A stretch of DNA of 64,000 nucleotides, from contig CM068545.1 in the NCBI GenBank assembly GCA_035048495.1, positions 41,224,450 through 41,288,449 on the forward strand, written 5' to 3'. The notes under the pieces are model-generated. The model was not told the DNA's origin. It made no database searches and was given only the letters and a program-made list of their open reading frames with translations. Numbering within the stretch: position 1 is the first letter of the stretch; each line of letters starts with the position of its first letter. This DNA comes from Euptelea pleiosperma. Its lineage: Eukaryota; Streptophyta; Magnoliopsida; Ranunculales; Eupteleaceae. Below are positions 34,687-47,128 of this stretch, in pieces. The position numbers were made by a program, and so were the translations under genes.

Positions 34687-37476
34687 TGAAAGTAGGGTTT
34701 TTCCGCGTCGTTGGTTACGGAAACCCTAGAATCAACAAGATTTGTAATTTTTATCCGATTATCCCGCAAAATTGACAGATTTGTATAGGGATTCGTGTCG
34801 GATGTTGATCCGCACTCGGGATTAGTCGGATTAGCGCAAATAAGAACACATTGAACACGGAAATTGATAGAATGGTGGAGTGAGATCTAAAATAATCTTG
34901 ATTGGATTTTTAACAGAACTGTGTACATTAACAGTACTGATCAAAATAGGAATGAGAACTCAATAATCCAAACATAACTCATAATCAAAATTCCTTATTA
35001 AATCAGAATTGTCTACAATGCATATAATCGAGATTCAAGTAAAGCTGATAAAAAAAAACTAATTAGAGAGGGAGATTTTAGAGAGAGAAATGGATGGAGA
35101 GAGAGATGAATTAAGGGAAAGACTAATCGAAACCTAGAGAGAGAAATTAAGAATAGGAGAGAAAAAAAATAGAAAGAGAAGAGAAAATAAGGTAGAGAGA
35201 GAAAGTTTAGATAGAGAAAAAGATAACTTAGAGAGAGAAAGAGGTGAGGTGAGGGAGAGAAGTAGAGGAACTTACCATGAGAGATGGTTACATGGTGATG
35301 GTGGTGAGCTCGGCCCGTGTGGAGGAAGATGGTGTTGCAGTGGATCAGGTGATCCCTTTGAAGCCTTGACGGTGGGAAGAAGCATGCACCTTGCGTCAAA
35401 GGAGGGAAGGAGATCCCACGGGATGGAAGTGCTTGTAGAGATGAAGTCGTGGGGAGAGGAGTACGCTATTCTTGCTGGTTCGGCCAACAAGAACGGTGGT
35501 GGAGCAGGCTGGTGGCAGCGTGGTTGCTCTTCTCTTCAAGACAGCTGGGCTTGAGGAGATGAGGATGGTTGTAGTGGGTAGCAGGCTTCAACGGTGATGC
35601 AGAAAAGAGGATGGTGCAGGTGTGGTTCACATACAGATGTGAGATCTGGATGATCGGCCTGCAACTCGTGGGAGCTGCAAGTGTGGATGGAGGCGTGGGA
35701 AATCGCATGTGATAAGGGGGATGAAAACGCTACTGCAGTAGGTTCGCCGGAGTTGAAACCTGCAACTCCGGCTCGGTTTGAGATGTGGGGCGGTGCAGTA
35801 GGTGATGGGAGAAGAGAAAGGCGGTCTGGAAGTGTTGCAGCAGCAAGGTGGAGCGGCAAGGAGGAGTGGTTTGGGGGTTTTCAGCAGCAAGTCTTGACGG
35901 TGGCAAGGAGGTGGTGTTTCAGGCGGGCTGAGGAAGATGGAACCCACCGTTCTCTCCTCTCTTACTTCTCTCCTTGTTTTTTATTTATTTTTCTGGTTTT
36001 TGTGAGAGAGGCAAGGGCGAAGCGGTGGAAGAGAGAGAGGGGATATGGAGCAGTAGCAGTGGCGGAACCAGACGGGTTCAGGTTGCCGGAGTTGCTCCTG
36101 CAACTCCGGTGAAGGCTGTGGACAAGAAGAAGAAGAAAGAAAAAAAAAAAGAAAGAGAAAGAGAGGACGGTTCGTGGCGTGGTGAGCAGGGGGTTGGGCA
36201 GCGGCTGGAGGAGGAGAAGAAGATCAAGAAGAGAAGATGGAGGAGAAAAACGGCCGGAGTTGCAGGCGCAACTCCGGCGAGAAAAGAGAATGAAGAAGAA
36301 GAAGAAATGAAGAAGAAGAAAGATAGAAGAAGGTAAGGGGAAGGAGAAGAAAACGTAGGGAAGGGTTTTTGGGGAAGGAGAGGAGGAGAGGGGAGAGGGA
36401 TTAGGGTTCGAACGAACCTCTATCCTTCTCTTTTAAAGCTCCCTATTTCCTTTAATGGAAATAGGGTATTTTTTGAAAATAAAAATATGAAAAATATTTT
36501 TTTTTTTTTTTTTAAGTAAAAACCTACTTTTCTATGGGGAATCTCCCCAATTAGTGGACCCCCCATTTAATTAAAATTATTTTGAAATTCGCGGGGTCCA
36601 CTAACTGGTCGGACAGCGGGTCGATGAAGATGGGCCCGGCTATTGGCCCTCATAGATTGATGATGTCCATCGTCTCACAAGATGATGTGACAGACAGTCT
36701 GATGGCGATCGGATGGATGGTGACTTGATTGGGACTCAGATTGGTAGATCGACGGATCTAGAGAGATCCAACGGTCCGATTGAAGATCCAACGGTCCGAT
36801 GGAAGATCTAACGGTCCGAAAGCTAAGGGAGATGAGATAGAGCCGATGGGCAGGAGTTTTGGGGTTAGGTCAGTAGATTCGAGGACCGAGAGATGAAGAG
36901 AGAGAGAGAATAAGGAGAGATGAGAGAGAAAGTATCAGAAAATAGAGAGAAAAGCACTGGCGGAGGGTCTGGAACCCTGGTCTTCACTGTGACCATCCTC
37001 ACGCTTCTCCAGTAGAGTCGACCATCATTCTTTGCTGACTCATGTGGCTTTAAACGCTTTGGTCCGTCTCTTGGTCATTGGCTCTCCTACTCTCTTCGTT
37101 CTTTGGGCCGCCTTTTTGGTCCTCTTATTTAGCCCATATTTGGCCCATATCTTCTAGTCATAGCATGTGGGCTTGTTAAGCTTTGATAATGGGCTTTCAT
37201 GATCGATTTGGGCCCACAAGTCTCGAGAATCGTCCCATCGGGGTTTCCTGCGACAGAAGAAGCGCGTAATGAGACTTTATCAGAACGGCTTAATATTTAG
37301 ACTTCCGAAAATGTGTTTAATGCATGCAAATATACCATTTCGTCCAGAAAAGTGTGTTCTACGCAACAGAAGAGACTCTTACGTAGAAAAGTAGGTAAAT
37401 AGAGTATTTTACGTAGGAGAATGCAATAACGCTAAAAGGATAATTGCTTAAAATAAGCACTTTTGAGCGAATATCA
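34687..37476 (-). mobile_element. Solo LTR copy L8
   Basis: 2,790 bp, TGAAAGTAGG to GCGAATATCA, with perfect duplication GTGAC (34682-34686, 37477-37481) inside the chromovirus zinc-knuckle codons. It carries mini-hairpins at 35747-35771, 36086-36109 and 36254-36277. The promoter palindrome at about 36441-36466 has one mismatch near its centre. Confidence 0.95.
35747..36277. repeat. Three mini-hairpins in L8
   Basis: 35747-35771 (GTTGAAA in the left arm), 36086-36109 (short CTCC centre) and 36254-36277. Confidence 0.88.
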
Positions 37477-38117
37477 GTGACTTGGCCCAAACTTCTAATC
37501 ATAGTTAAAGCACAACCCTTTCTCCCATTTTCCTTGAGCTCTGCCGGTGTAAGTCTTTTAATAGCTAGTATGTTTGAGCGTGGGAAGTTAGGGGGTTGAC
37601 TCATAAGTGCCTTCCGGGCTTCGGGTTGTATAGTTCGTCGTTGAGAATGGTACTTGGCTTCATAGAGACGAGCTAGCCCAACTACCTTTGAGAGATTAGA
37701 AGGTCGAGATGCTTGAACGTCAGCACGTATAGTATCCTTCAAGTCGCTAACAAAATAGCCCACCTGTTGAGAAGGTGAGATTCTCCCAATTCTTCGAAGC
37801 AACCTTTCAAACTGACCTTGGTATTCTCTAACCGAGCCCATTTGTTCGAGCTTAGTGAGGTCACTGAAGAAGTCCTCAAATTGTGTGGGTCCATATCGAG
37901 CATGCAAGCCTTCTTTGAGAATGTCCCAGGTGATAATTTCATCCTCTTCTTTTAGCAACTAGTACCATAGTTGAGCTTCTCCCTCAAGGTGGTAAGCAGC
38001 TAAGGGTACCCTCTCCTCCGCCAAGGTTTGATGAAAATCAAAGAACTGCTCCACCCAGCTTGTGGGATCATCACTCCCGTTGTAGCGGGGAAAGTCAAGC
38101 TTAGCAAGCTTAGGTAT
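37477..38117 (-). pseudogene. Chromovirus Gag, central and C-terminal part
   Basis: PKLAKLDFPRYNGSDDPTSW, then LEGEAQLWY, a TAG stop, LLKEED, WDILKEGLHARYGP, LEQMGSVREYQGQFERLL, and SQQVGYFVSDLKDTI are classic plant chromovirus Gag. They end in IKRLTPAELKE and a decayed zinc knuckle (LCFNYD-stop-KFGPSH in the shifted frame, Cys to Tyr). It continues across the L9/L10 insertion into 50,298-50,532. Confidence 0.87.
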
Positions 38118-39320
38118 TGAAAGTAGGGTTTTCCGTGTCGTCGGATCGGTAACCCTAATTCCAACAAAATTTGTATCTTTTCCAAGTTTTAACCCTGCAA
38201 AATGTGAGAGCTGTATAGGGCTTCGTGTCGGATGTCGATCTGCACTTGAGGTTAATCGGGTTATCACAATAAAGAACATAAAATAACAAGAATTTGTCGA
38301 TCTTGAATCAAAATAAACTTTATTTCATGAATTCAAATGTACTTTACAACTCAAACATGAAATAATTAACCTAGAAAGCAGTAAAACTGAATTAGAGAGA
38401 GAGAGAGAGAGAAGAAAGATGAAAGCTAAGTAGAGAGAGAAAGTAGAGAAATCTAGAGAGAAAGTAAGGGAATGAGGTTTTTAGAGAGAGAGAAGCAAAA
38501 GAGAATCTAGAGAGAAAGATAGTTTAGAAAGAGAAAATGACTAAATAGATCTAGAGAGAGAAAAGAAAGGTAGAAAGAGGAGAGAGAAAGAGAAAGTTTG
38601 AGAGAGAAATATGTGAAGAGAAAGAAAGCGAGAAGAAGTTACCTTGGTTGATGGAGAATGAGGCGGCTAGAACACCCGTATTTTGCAAGCGTGCAACACA
38701 GTGGTTTGAAGCTGTGGGAGAAGAGGAAAAGAAAAGGATGGTGGTCTGAGGTAAGAGAAGTTGCAAGTCCTCCAACTTAAATGGTGAACAACACCTGATC
38801 GTGATGATGGTGGTGATGGCGTCCTTGGATATGCGCGTGGAGATTAGATCTGTTAGGATGGAGATTATGCCACTAGGTTGTTGGTGGTGGTGAAGAGAAC
38901 ACAGGTGGGCAGCAACTCTAAGGTATAGCAGATTGGGAAAGATCAAAAGATGTTGATCTTTTTGAAGGAGAGCGACTGGATTTAATGGTGGCTGTCAGCG
39001 TTGGAAGGTGTTGTTCAAGGTCCAATCGTGGACGATGTTCGTGGTGCTCCAACGTTGCTACTGGTTGCTTGAATCAGCAAGAAGACCAGCTGTTAGGAGG
39101 GGCGAGAAGCGCTGCAATCCACTAGAGATGGAGTCCGATGGGAGTTGCAGAGGTTCCCACTCTCACAGGAGAACATATAGATTTGAGGCCGTGGGGTGGT
39201 GTTGACGGAAGCTTGGCTTCGAAGGGGAGCTATTGCCGTTCAAGGATGAGCACAGGGGTGCGTATTGCGGTCTGTTAGGAGAAGAATGATAGGGTAGGGT
39301 GATGAAGATGCACCAATACG

Positions 39321-39523
39321 CCGGAGTTGCAGACCGCAACTCCGGCAAGAAGGAAAAGAAGAAGAAGAAGAAGAAGAAGAAGAAGAAGAAGAAAGAGGAG
39401 GAGGAGGAAGAGCGGCCAGGTGGGTTGCTTGCGGTGGTACAGGAGAGGAAGGAGAATAGAAGAGAAGAGGAGGAGGAAGCTAGGAGCACAATAGTTGGCC
39501 GGAGTTGCCACCTACAACTCTGG
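39321..39523. repeat. Two mini-hairpins in L9
   Basis: 39321-39345 (intact CCGG ends) and 39499-39523 (decayed right arm). A (GAA)n tract lies between them at about 39355-39400. Confidence 0.85.
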
Positions 39524-41540
39524 CGGAGTTTTTTTTTTATTGAGAAGAAGACGGTGAAGAACAATAAGAAGAGAAGATGAAGAAGGGTGGTGCTGTTGGA
39601 GGGAGTGAAGGAGAGATCAAGGAGAGGGGCGGCTTGGGTTCTTGGAGAAGGAAGAGAGAAAGATAAGGATCGGGGGGTTGACGGCATAGAGATCGAAAAA
39701 GGAGAGAGAAATAGGAGAGAGGAGAGAGAAAAAAAAAGAGCAGGCAGAGGGTTTTGAACCCTGATCTTCAACATTGACTTCAGTAGACTTCACCAATCAC
39801 GTAAGCCATCGTTTTATGTCATTCGGTGTGGCTTTTAATCAGTTTGGCCCGTCTCTTGGTTTTCAGCTTTTCCTCTCTCTTTATTCTTTGTCCAACTCTA
39901 AGATCTCTGACATGACCCGTACTTGGCCTGCATCTTCTTGTCACAGCCCGTTGGCTCTTTAACTTGTAAAATTAGCAATTTTGCACAGTGGCTTTGTGTC
40001 GGATGTCGATCCGCACTCGGGGTTAGGGAACGCATTAAAGAACATAAAATAATGGATTTTTCCATAGAAAGTGATGGAAAGGTGAGAGTGGTGGAGAAAA
40101 TTAATTTTTAAAACAACATTTTTTTATATCTTTTAGAGAGAGAACCATGAAAATTAACACATTGATGAAAAATATAACATGCAAATAATTTTCAATTAAC
40201 TTTTCTTCATTCATAATCAAAAAGGAACATTCTACAATGCTTTGAATTTATAAATAACAAAAAATTAAAGGAAATTTTGAGAAAACTAAATAAAAACTAG
40301 AGAGAGAAAATCCTAAAGATTTTAGAGAGAAAAAGATGAGCTAGACCTAACTTAGAGAAAGAAAGTTAGAGAGAGAGAGAGATCAAGAGAGAGAGAATCA
40401 AGAGAGAGAAAAATTGGACTTCTCATCATGAACTTACCGAAAGAAGAGGAGGGTTACCAAAACGTTGAGACACTTTGCAGGTTCGGAGAAGACGAAGATG
40501 GAGGGATTAGGCCATGTGGTGGGAAGTGATTAACGGCCTGCCATGAAGGAGCTCGACTTGCTGCCCTGAAAGTTGAAGGACATTGCTGGGTGTTACAAGA
40601 GGAGATGCCGGATCTGTGAGCGCCCGGAGAAGAAGGGAGGAAGGGCAGTAGCTGGTGGCTATGGTTGTGGTAGACGTAGCAGGCGGAGGTGGCAGTGCTG
40701 CAGCTGGTGGCAGACGGTGGAGGTGATGATGCCGTGAATGAGGTGGAGGAGAGTGGTGGAGATGCAGCAAGGAGGTACCCCCCCTCCTCTTCCTTCTTCT
40801 TCTTCTTCTTCTTCTTATCTTCCTCTTTTTGTTTTTTTTCTTTTCTGGTTTTGTTTTTTTTTTCTTCTTTGTGTGGACATTCAACCGGGAAGAAGGAGGC
40901 GGCTGAGAGGAAGATTACGGCTAGGGGAGAGGAGATCCAATGAGTTACAGGCGATAAAGGGTTTTGAATGAAAGAAGGTGCAATGGTGGTGACGGCTTGG
41001 GGTGGAGAATGGAGGGGCATTTTTTTTGCTTTGTTCTAGTTCTCTTGGTGTTTTTCGGTGGAGGGTAGCGAGTGGAGAAGGAGAAGATGATTGGGAGGAG
41101 GACGTACAGTAGGTCGAGACGATGGTGCTGGTGTGGTGATGCAGGCGACGGTGAAGAAGAAGGAGAAGGAAAAGACGACATGGAGGGGGGTGTGCTGGCT
41201 AACGTGCAGCTGGTTGCTGCCGTTTGCTTAGTAGTTGCAGTTCGTCTTCTCCAGTAGCAGCCGGCGGCGTGAGTAGGGTTGAGAGAGTTGGAGTTCAGAG
41301 GAATGTGGAAGGGGAGTTGTCGACCAATTCTCGCTACTCGTGGAGAGGCAGAATGGGTGATGATCGCCGAGAGAATGAAGGAGAGATCAAGGAGAGGGGT
41401 GGGGCGGCTTGGGTTCTTGGAGAAGGAAGAGAGAAAGAGAAGGATCGGGGGGTTGACAGCTTAGAGATTGAAAAAGGATAGAGAAATATGAGAGAGGAGA
41501 GAGAAATAGGAGAGAAAAAAAAGAGTAGGCGGAGGGTTTT

Positions 41541-44198
41541 TGATATTCGCTCAAAAGTGCTTATTTTAAGCAATTATCCTTTTAGCGTTATCGCACTCTC
41601 CTACGTAAAAGGCTCTATTTATCTACTTTTCTACGTAAGAGTCTCTTCTATTGCGTAGAACACACTTTTCTGGACGAAATGGTATATTTGCATGCATTAA
41701 ACACATTTTCGGAAGTCTAAATATTAAGCCGTTCTGATAAAGTCTCATTACGTGCTTCTTCTGTCGCAGGAAACCCCGATGGGACGATTCTCGAGACTTG
41801 TGGGCCCAAATCGATCATGAAAGCCCATTATCAAAGCTTAACAAGCCCACATGCTATGACTAGAAGATATGGGCCAAATATGGGCTGAATAAGAGGACCA
41901 AAAAGCCGGCCCAAAGAACGAAGAGAGTAGGAGAGCCAATGACCAAGAGACGGACCAAAGCGTTTAAAGCCACATGAGTCAGCAAAGAATGATGGTCGAC
42001 TCTACTGGAGAAGCATGAGGATGGTCACAGTGAAGACCAGGGTTCCAGACCCTCCGCCAGTGCTTTTCTCTCTATTTTCTGATACTTTCTCTCTCATCTC
42101 ACCTTATTCTCTCTCTCTCTTCATCTCTCGGTCCTCGAATCTACTGACCTAACCCCAGAACTCCTGCCCATCGGCTCTATCTCATCTCTCTTAGCTTTCT
42201 GACCGTTGGATCTTCCATCGAACCGTTGGATCTTCAATCGGACCGTTGGATCTCTCTAGATCCGTCGATCTACCAATCTGAGTCCCAATCAAGTCACCAT
42301 CCATCCGATCGCCATCAGACTGTCTGTCACATCATCTTGTGAGACAATGGACATCATCAATCCATGAGGGCCAATAGCGGGCCCATCTTCATCGACCCGC
42401 TATCCGACCAGTTAGTGGACCCCGCGAATTTCAAAATAATTTTAATTAAATGGGGGGTCCACTAATTGGGGAGATTCCCCATAATAAAGTAGGTTTTTAC
42501 TTTAAAAAAAATATATTTTTTTTATTTTCAAAAAAATACCCTATTTCCATTAATGGAAATAGGGAGCTTTATAAGAGGAGGGAGAAGGGTTCGTTCGAAC
42601 CCTAATCCCCCTCCTTTCTCTTCCATTCTCTCCCCAAACTCTCCTGCTCCTTCTTCCCCTCGATTTTTGGCGATTTTCCCCTCTTCTTCTTCACCTTCTT
42701 CTTCATCTTCTTCGTTATTTTTTCTCGCCGGAGTTGCAGAACTCCGGCCATCTGCAACTCCGTCCTAATCCCCCTCCAATACCGTTTTCCCATCTCCTCT
42801 CCTTTCCCCAAAACCCCCTTCTCCTTCGTCCTCCTTTCCTGGGGCCCCATTCTCCTCCTCGTCTTCATCTTCTTCACCTTCTTCGTCTACTTCGCCACGC
42901 CCTGCCGGAGTTGCAGTCTACAACTATGGTTGCCACCGCCTCTGTGCTGTTTGTGAGCACCACCAGCACCCCCTACTCACCTCGCCAGTAGCCTGTAGAA
43001 GCGCCGTCCGTTACCACACCTTACTCCGCCTCCTCTTTCATTAGAACCATCGCCTGCCACCGTCCAGCCATCAACTCCGGCCACTTCCTTGGCCGGACTG
43101 TCACCACGTCCATCTCTCTGTCGTGACTCATCTCTCACTATCTCTCTTTCTCACCTCACCTCTCTCCAACGTTCCACTATTTGGCCCGCACCTGCTGGTG
43201 CATCTTCTTCACCACCAACTTGGAGGGTCGACTTGCAACAGCTCCTCCACCAACCCGGACCACCACTGGATCGAGGTCCATCCCCACGACACCGTCCACT
43301 TGCAGGTCAGCAACTTCGATCTCCTCAGGCACCACCGAACTTGCAACAGGCACTCCGCACGCCACCATATCCTTGCAGCCCTCCTCATCCTCCATCAACT
43401 GAACCAGACTGCACACCTTCAAAAGTTGCTGCCCTACACTTCATCTTCTTCGGTTACCCACGAACCAGGATGCTTGGATCATTTTCCTCCCAAACCAGCA
43501 CACCACGGTTCATGGCCGCCCTCCATTGATGCGATCTCCACGTTGCTGACCTTCTCTTGGACCGTAACTTGTTGGATAATTTGCCGGTTCAAAAGGTTGC
43601 TGTACTTCTTCACACAGCCAGCGATCAATCGATCCAGTCTGAATATATCCCTATGCTCAAGGTAGGATCCAGGGTAACCTGTCTCTATCACATTCTCTCT
43701 AGGTTCTCAACCTTTCTCTCTCTACCACTTTCTCTTTCATCCTTTAGTCTCTCATCTCTCTCTCTACTTTCTCTCTTTAGAACTCAGTTTTTCTCTCTAG
43801 CTCAGTCTTTCGTTATTTTACATTGTTATTGTTATTTTTTTATTTCGAAGTATTGTAAGAACCTTGGATTTTTAAATGATGAATTACTTTTGTTGGTTGT
43901 GGTTGATTTCCTTCATTAGTATTTTTTTTTTGGTAGATTATGATAATTTCTCTCTCTAAAATCAAGCAATCTTGTTTTAAATCGCTTCACCATTCTCACC
44001 CCTCCACAATTTCTAAGATAAATCCGTTATTTCATGTTCATGAATCGCGCTAACTAACCCCGAGTGCGGATCAACATCCGACACGAATCCCTATACAAAG
44101 CCTGTAATTTTGCAGGAATTTTGAGGCTCGGATCACATTACAAATCTTGTTGATTCTAGGGTTTCCGTAACCAACGACGCGGAAAAATCCTACTTTCA
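41541..44198 (+). mobile_element. 5' LTR L11 of element C
   Basis: TGATATTCGC to CCTACTTTCA. Promoter palindrome 42539-42564, TTTATAAG at about 42568-42575, hairpins 42728-42747 (shortened, followed by an extra TGCAACTCCG arm) and 42905-42929. Long ORFs inside it (e.g. 43123-43665) are repeated in L12, but they are Ser/Pro/His-rich low-complexity translations of leader sequence. Confidence 0.95.
42539..42612 (+). promoter_or_regulatory. Palindromic core promoter of L11
   Basis: A perfect 26-bp palindrome, TATA-like TTTATAAG, then the GGGTTCG/CGAACCC stem at about 42587-42602. The same is found in L12 at 48127-48190. Confidence 0.65.
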
Positions 44199-44200
44199 AA

Positions 44201-44264
44201 TGGCGCCGCCTCTGTGCTGTTTGTGAGCACCACCAGCACCCCCTACTCACCTCGCCAGTAGCCT
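44201..44264 (+). other. Truncated primer-binding site joined to an LTR-derived 59-bp patch
   Basis: TGGCGCCG (44201-44208) matches the start of a tRNA-Asp-type primer site (TGGCGCCGTTGCCG in Athila elements). It runs straight into 44206-44264, an exact copy of LTR positions 42936-42994. The patch then joins the Gag frame at GCCT. Both junctions show 3-4 bp of microhomology. Confidence 0.8.
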
Positions 44265-45179
44265 TTAAAAGCACCACATCCTGAACCTACCTCCGAGCAA
44301 CCTATTTCTCACTCTCCCACTGCTGCTTCTAACCTGGACCCTGAAGATGATCCTCATGACACTGTGTTTTGTCTCGATCGTAGGATCCCAATTATGCTAG
44401 ATCTACCGTTCCTCCCCACCTCCCTTGGAGTGAGCCATAATAGTGATGAACCCATGTCTCCATCTATGGTGCCCCTAAAAGCACCGACTTCTGACCCGAG
44501 CACAGAGATACCCATTTCCATCTCTATCTCTGATGATTCTACCTCTGCACTACTTGCAGACATTCCCACCGTAGAGCCGTGTCTAGAAAATGGGCCTCCC
44601 GCTGTCCTGGACCTACCGATCCCTATCGAGGAGGAACATATTGAGTACAGGGATTGGAACATCCCTATCACATCAGGAAACATCGAGAAAGAGGTCAACA
44701 GTTTTCACCCGTGACCCTACGTCGATATTTTCGATGACCCGTGTGCCGTAGAGAGTCTAACTCAGGACTCTCCCGAAGATATATTATCCAAGTGTCATGA
44801 ACACTGTGAGTCTGACTTCATCTCGGAGTCCAACATTTCTGGTATTACTGATCTGCAGGAGTTTGCTCCATTCAGATACATTCCCGCAAAACTCAATGAG
44901 TTTGCGGCTCTGCTAACCACGGTCAGAGAACCCACTACTACTCCCCTCTCAGTCTTTACTGAGAAGCTTCTATCCCTCCCCGCTGAACTAAATGTCCTTG
45001 TGGGTCTGCTCAGAGAAACCACTCCTACTCTCCTCTCAATCTTTACTGAGAAGCTTCGATCCCTCCCAGATCAACTCCGTACTTTTGTCAGTCTGCTTAG
45101 AGAGCTCAATGCCCTTCTCTCAATTTACACTGAGAAAGACCTGTTCTACACAGGTATACCTAGACAAGGGATAGGATAG
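44262..45179 (+). pseudogene. Gag/protease-remnant ORF of element C, one in-frame stop
   Basis: The frame opens at 44262 after a TAG in the patch and reads PLKAPHPEPTSEQP, LDRRIPIMLDLP and CLENGPPAVLDLP. It is interrupted once by TGA at 44712 (ORF A has TCA there), then continues open to TAG at 45179 with DDPCAVESLTQDSPEDIL, ESNISGITDLQE and three TEKLLSLPAELN-type repeats. About 305 codons. The Gag linker present in ORF A is missing. The frame is nearly intact although the element lacks a start, so either it has been conserved until recently or the stop is new. Confidence 0.83.
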
Positions 45180-47118
45180 TTGTCTCTGTTCCACCTTAGG
45201 TGTCAGGAAGACTGCAGATTCACTCAGTCTCCATGAGTTTTATCCTGGTTGGGGGTACTTGATATACCCCCGTCATGTCTGGCTGAAGACGTAAAACTTA
45301 GCGCTTTCGGAAAGGCAATTCCGGTATTCCTAGAGTACATGAGTCTCATGCATTTGTGATTATTGTTATATCTTTGGCAATGCAGGTACATTCATTCTTC
45401 CGATCATCAAGTATCACACACTGTCGAGTTTCTGCCGACTTGGTAACATCCTTCCTGAACTTTTGCATCATCATCACTGAATTTTTATCCTTTTATGTCC
45501 CGGTAATGAGCACCGAGGACGGTGCTATATTTTGGTTGGGGGTGGGGTATTTACCAAAACTCATGTCTTCATTTTGATAAAAAAAAAAAAACTTTTTATT
45601 TTTGGGGTAATTTCCGATGTTCTCCAAAAGTTTTCTAGAATTTCAAAAAATGTGTCAAATACCCTGACTTTGATTAGCTGAAAACCTCCATTAAGTCAGT
45701 ATTGAGGATGTCAATTTTTGTTAGCGTTGAGTCAAGTCAAGAGTGACTACAGCAGGTTTGAAAACTCAGAAAAACTCATATTCGGCACAATTGTACACTA
45801 TCAATATCAGAGTCATCCTAAGTTTAGAAATTCTAGAGATCCTGCGAGAATAATTGTGGAGACCAAACCCAGTGAGCTTTCGAACCTTTAATCAATTCAG
45901 AGGATTATACAACAATTCTGAGTCACAAGATGACTCACTATTCTTCATGCCCGCAATATTCGTTGAGAGATCTCATTATCTTTTGCTTCGATCATAAAAC
46001 TCGGAACGACATCAACATTGGATTACTACGACAGAACCTTCTCTATATCCAGTCAAGACAGTATACATGATAGTACAAACCCTAGAAAATGATTTAGGCC
46101 ATTTTTCTGAACCATTCAGCCTTTTTACTCACCTGAATTATACTTCACTAGAAACCCCTTGAACCTTTCTATAAAAGCCTTTTCTTTGTAAACCCATCAA
46201 CCTAAAATCCAGTATAGCTACGAAGCATGACTGGCTACCCTTATTTTGAGATGGACAAAAGAATAACTGATATGGGTGTACAGTGAAAAGAAAAGTAAAG
46301 AAGAAGAATCAAAAGGATAAGAAAGTGGTTCAAGCTGAAAACAAAATATGAAAAGAAAGTATGAAAAAGTGCTGAAAAGAAATTGAGCAGTCTCAGAAAT
46401 ATCAAGAAAAATACAAAAATACAAAAAAAAAAGGAAAAAGAACCAGATAATGGTGTTACGCCGCAGGAAAAATACAAGAAAATGGCAATATCCTCTCAAG
46501 ATCTTTGAAATCCTGTATACCTTTATTTTTCTACACCTGACCTAAGCCTCATTACAACCTAGGAAAGTCCTACTTGATTCTAGGATAGCACGATCATAAA
46601 ATGTGGAGATTGGAGAAGGAGAAGCTATAGAGTTTGATCTAACGTTCCCGAGTGAAGTGGTATTCCAATCATGAGATCTTCTTCTGTTAAAGATGTCCTT
46701 CCTTTAAATAATACATATGTGAGATCTTTGCTTTCATATATCAACACATCTCCTCACATATAAATTGAGAGAAAAGAAGAAAACCCTTCTTGTGTGATTC
46801 TATTCTGAGTGCTGAACATGTGAGATTTGAGGTCGAGGCATAAAAACTTAGAGGTGATCTGAAAATCTTTACTGTCGGATGATGAGAATGTTGAGCACAC
46901 ACACACGCAGAGTCTGACTATTCTGGGTCATGATTATCAATCTGTAGTCTTGCCAAAACTTTCCAACTCTTCGCTAGCATGTAACTGTTTTTGCATCCAT
47001 TCAATGATTTGACAAACGGTGTTTTCCCGGAGCTAATATGAAAAAGTGTGCAGCATGTGCAGAGCCCTTTTAAGCTCATTTATTTCGCACTAATTGCCAA
47101 GGATTGGCAATATGCTGG
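45180..47118 (+). other. Conserved noncoding tail of element C
   Basis: Colinear with 14,170-16,130: hairpins at 45251-45271 and 45510-45525, GGCTGAAGACG at about 45281, a G-run, an A-rich region and (CA)n. No gene supported. Confidence 0.8.
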
Positions 47119-47128
47119 TTGGGGGTTG
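47119..47128 (+). promoter_or_regulatory. Polypurine tract of element C
   Basis: TTGGGGGTTG immediately before L12. Confidence 0.8.

Noticed and set aside
43123..43665. Possible host gene exon (His/Ser/Leu-rich ORF)
   Set aside because: Lies wholly inside LTR L11, no domain, no splice context, present again in L12.
42553..43919. Several ORFs of 70-180 codons repeated identically at 48141-49507
   Set aside because: They repeat because L11 and L12 are the two LTRs of one young element. Overlapping frames are all open at once, low-complexity, and not kept in L3 or L8.
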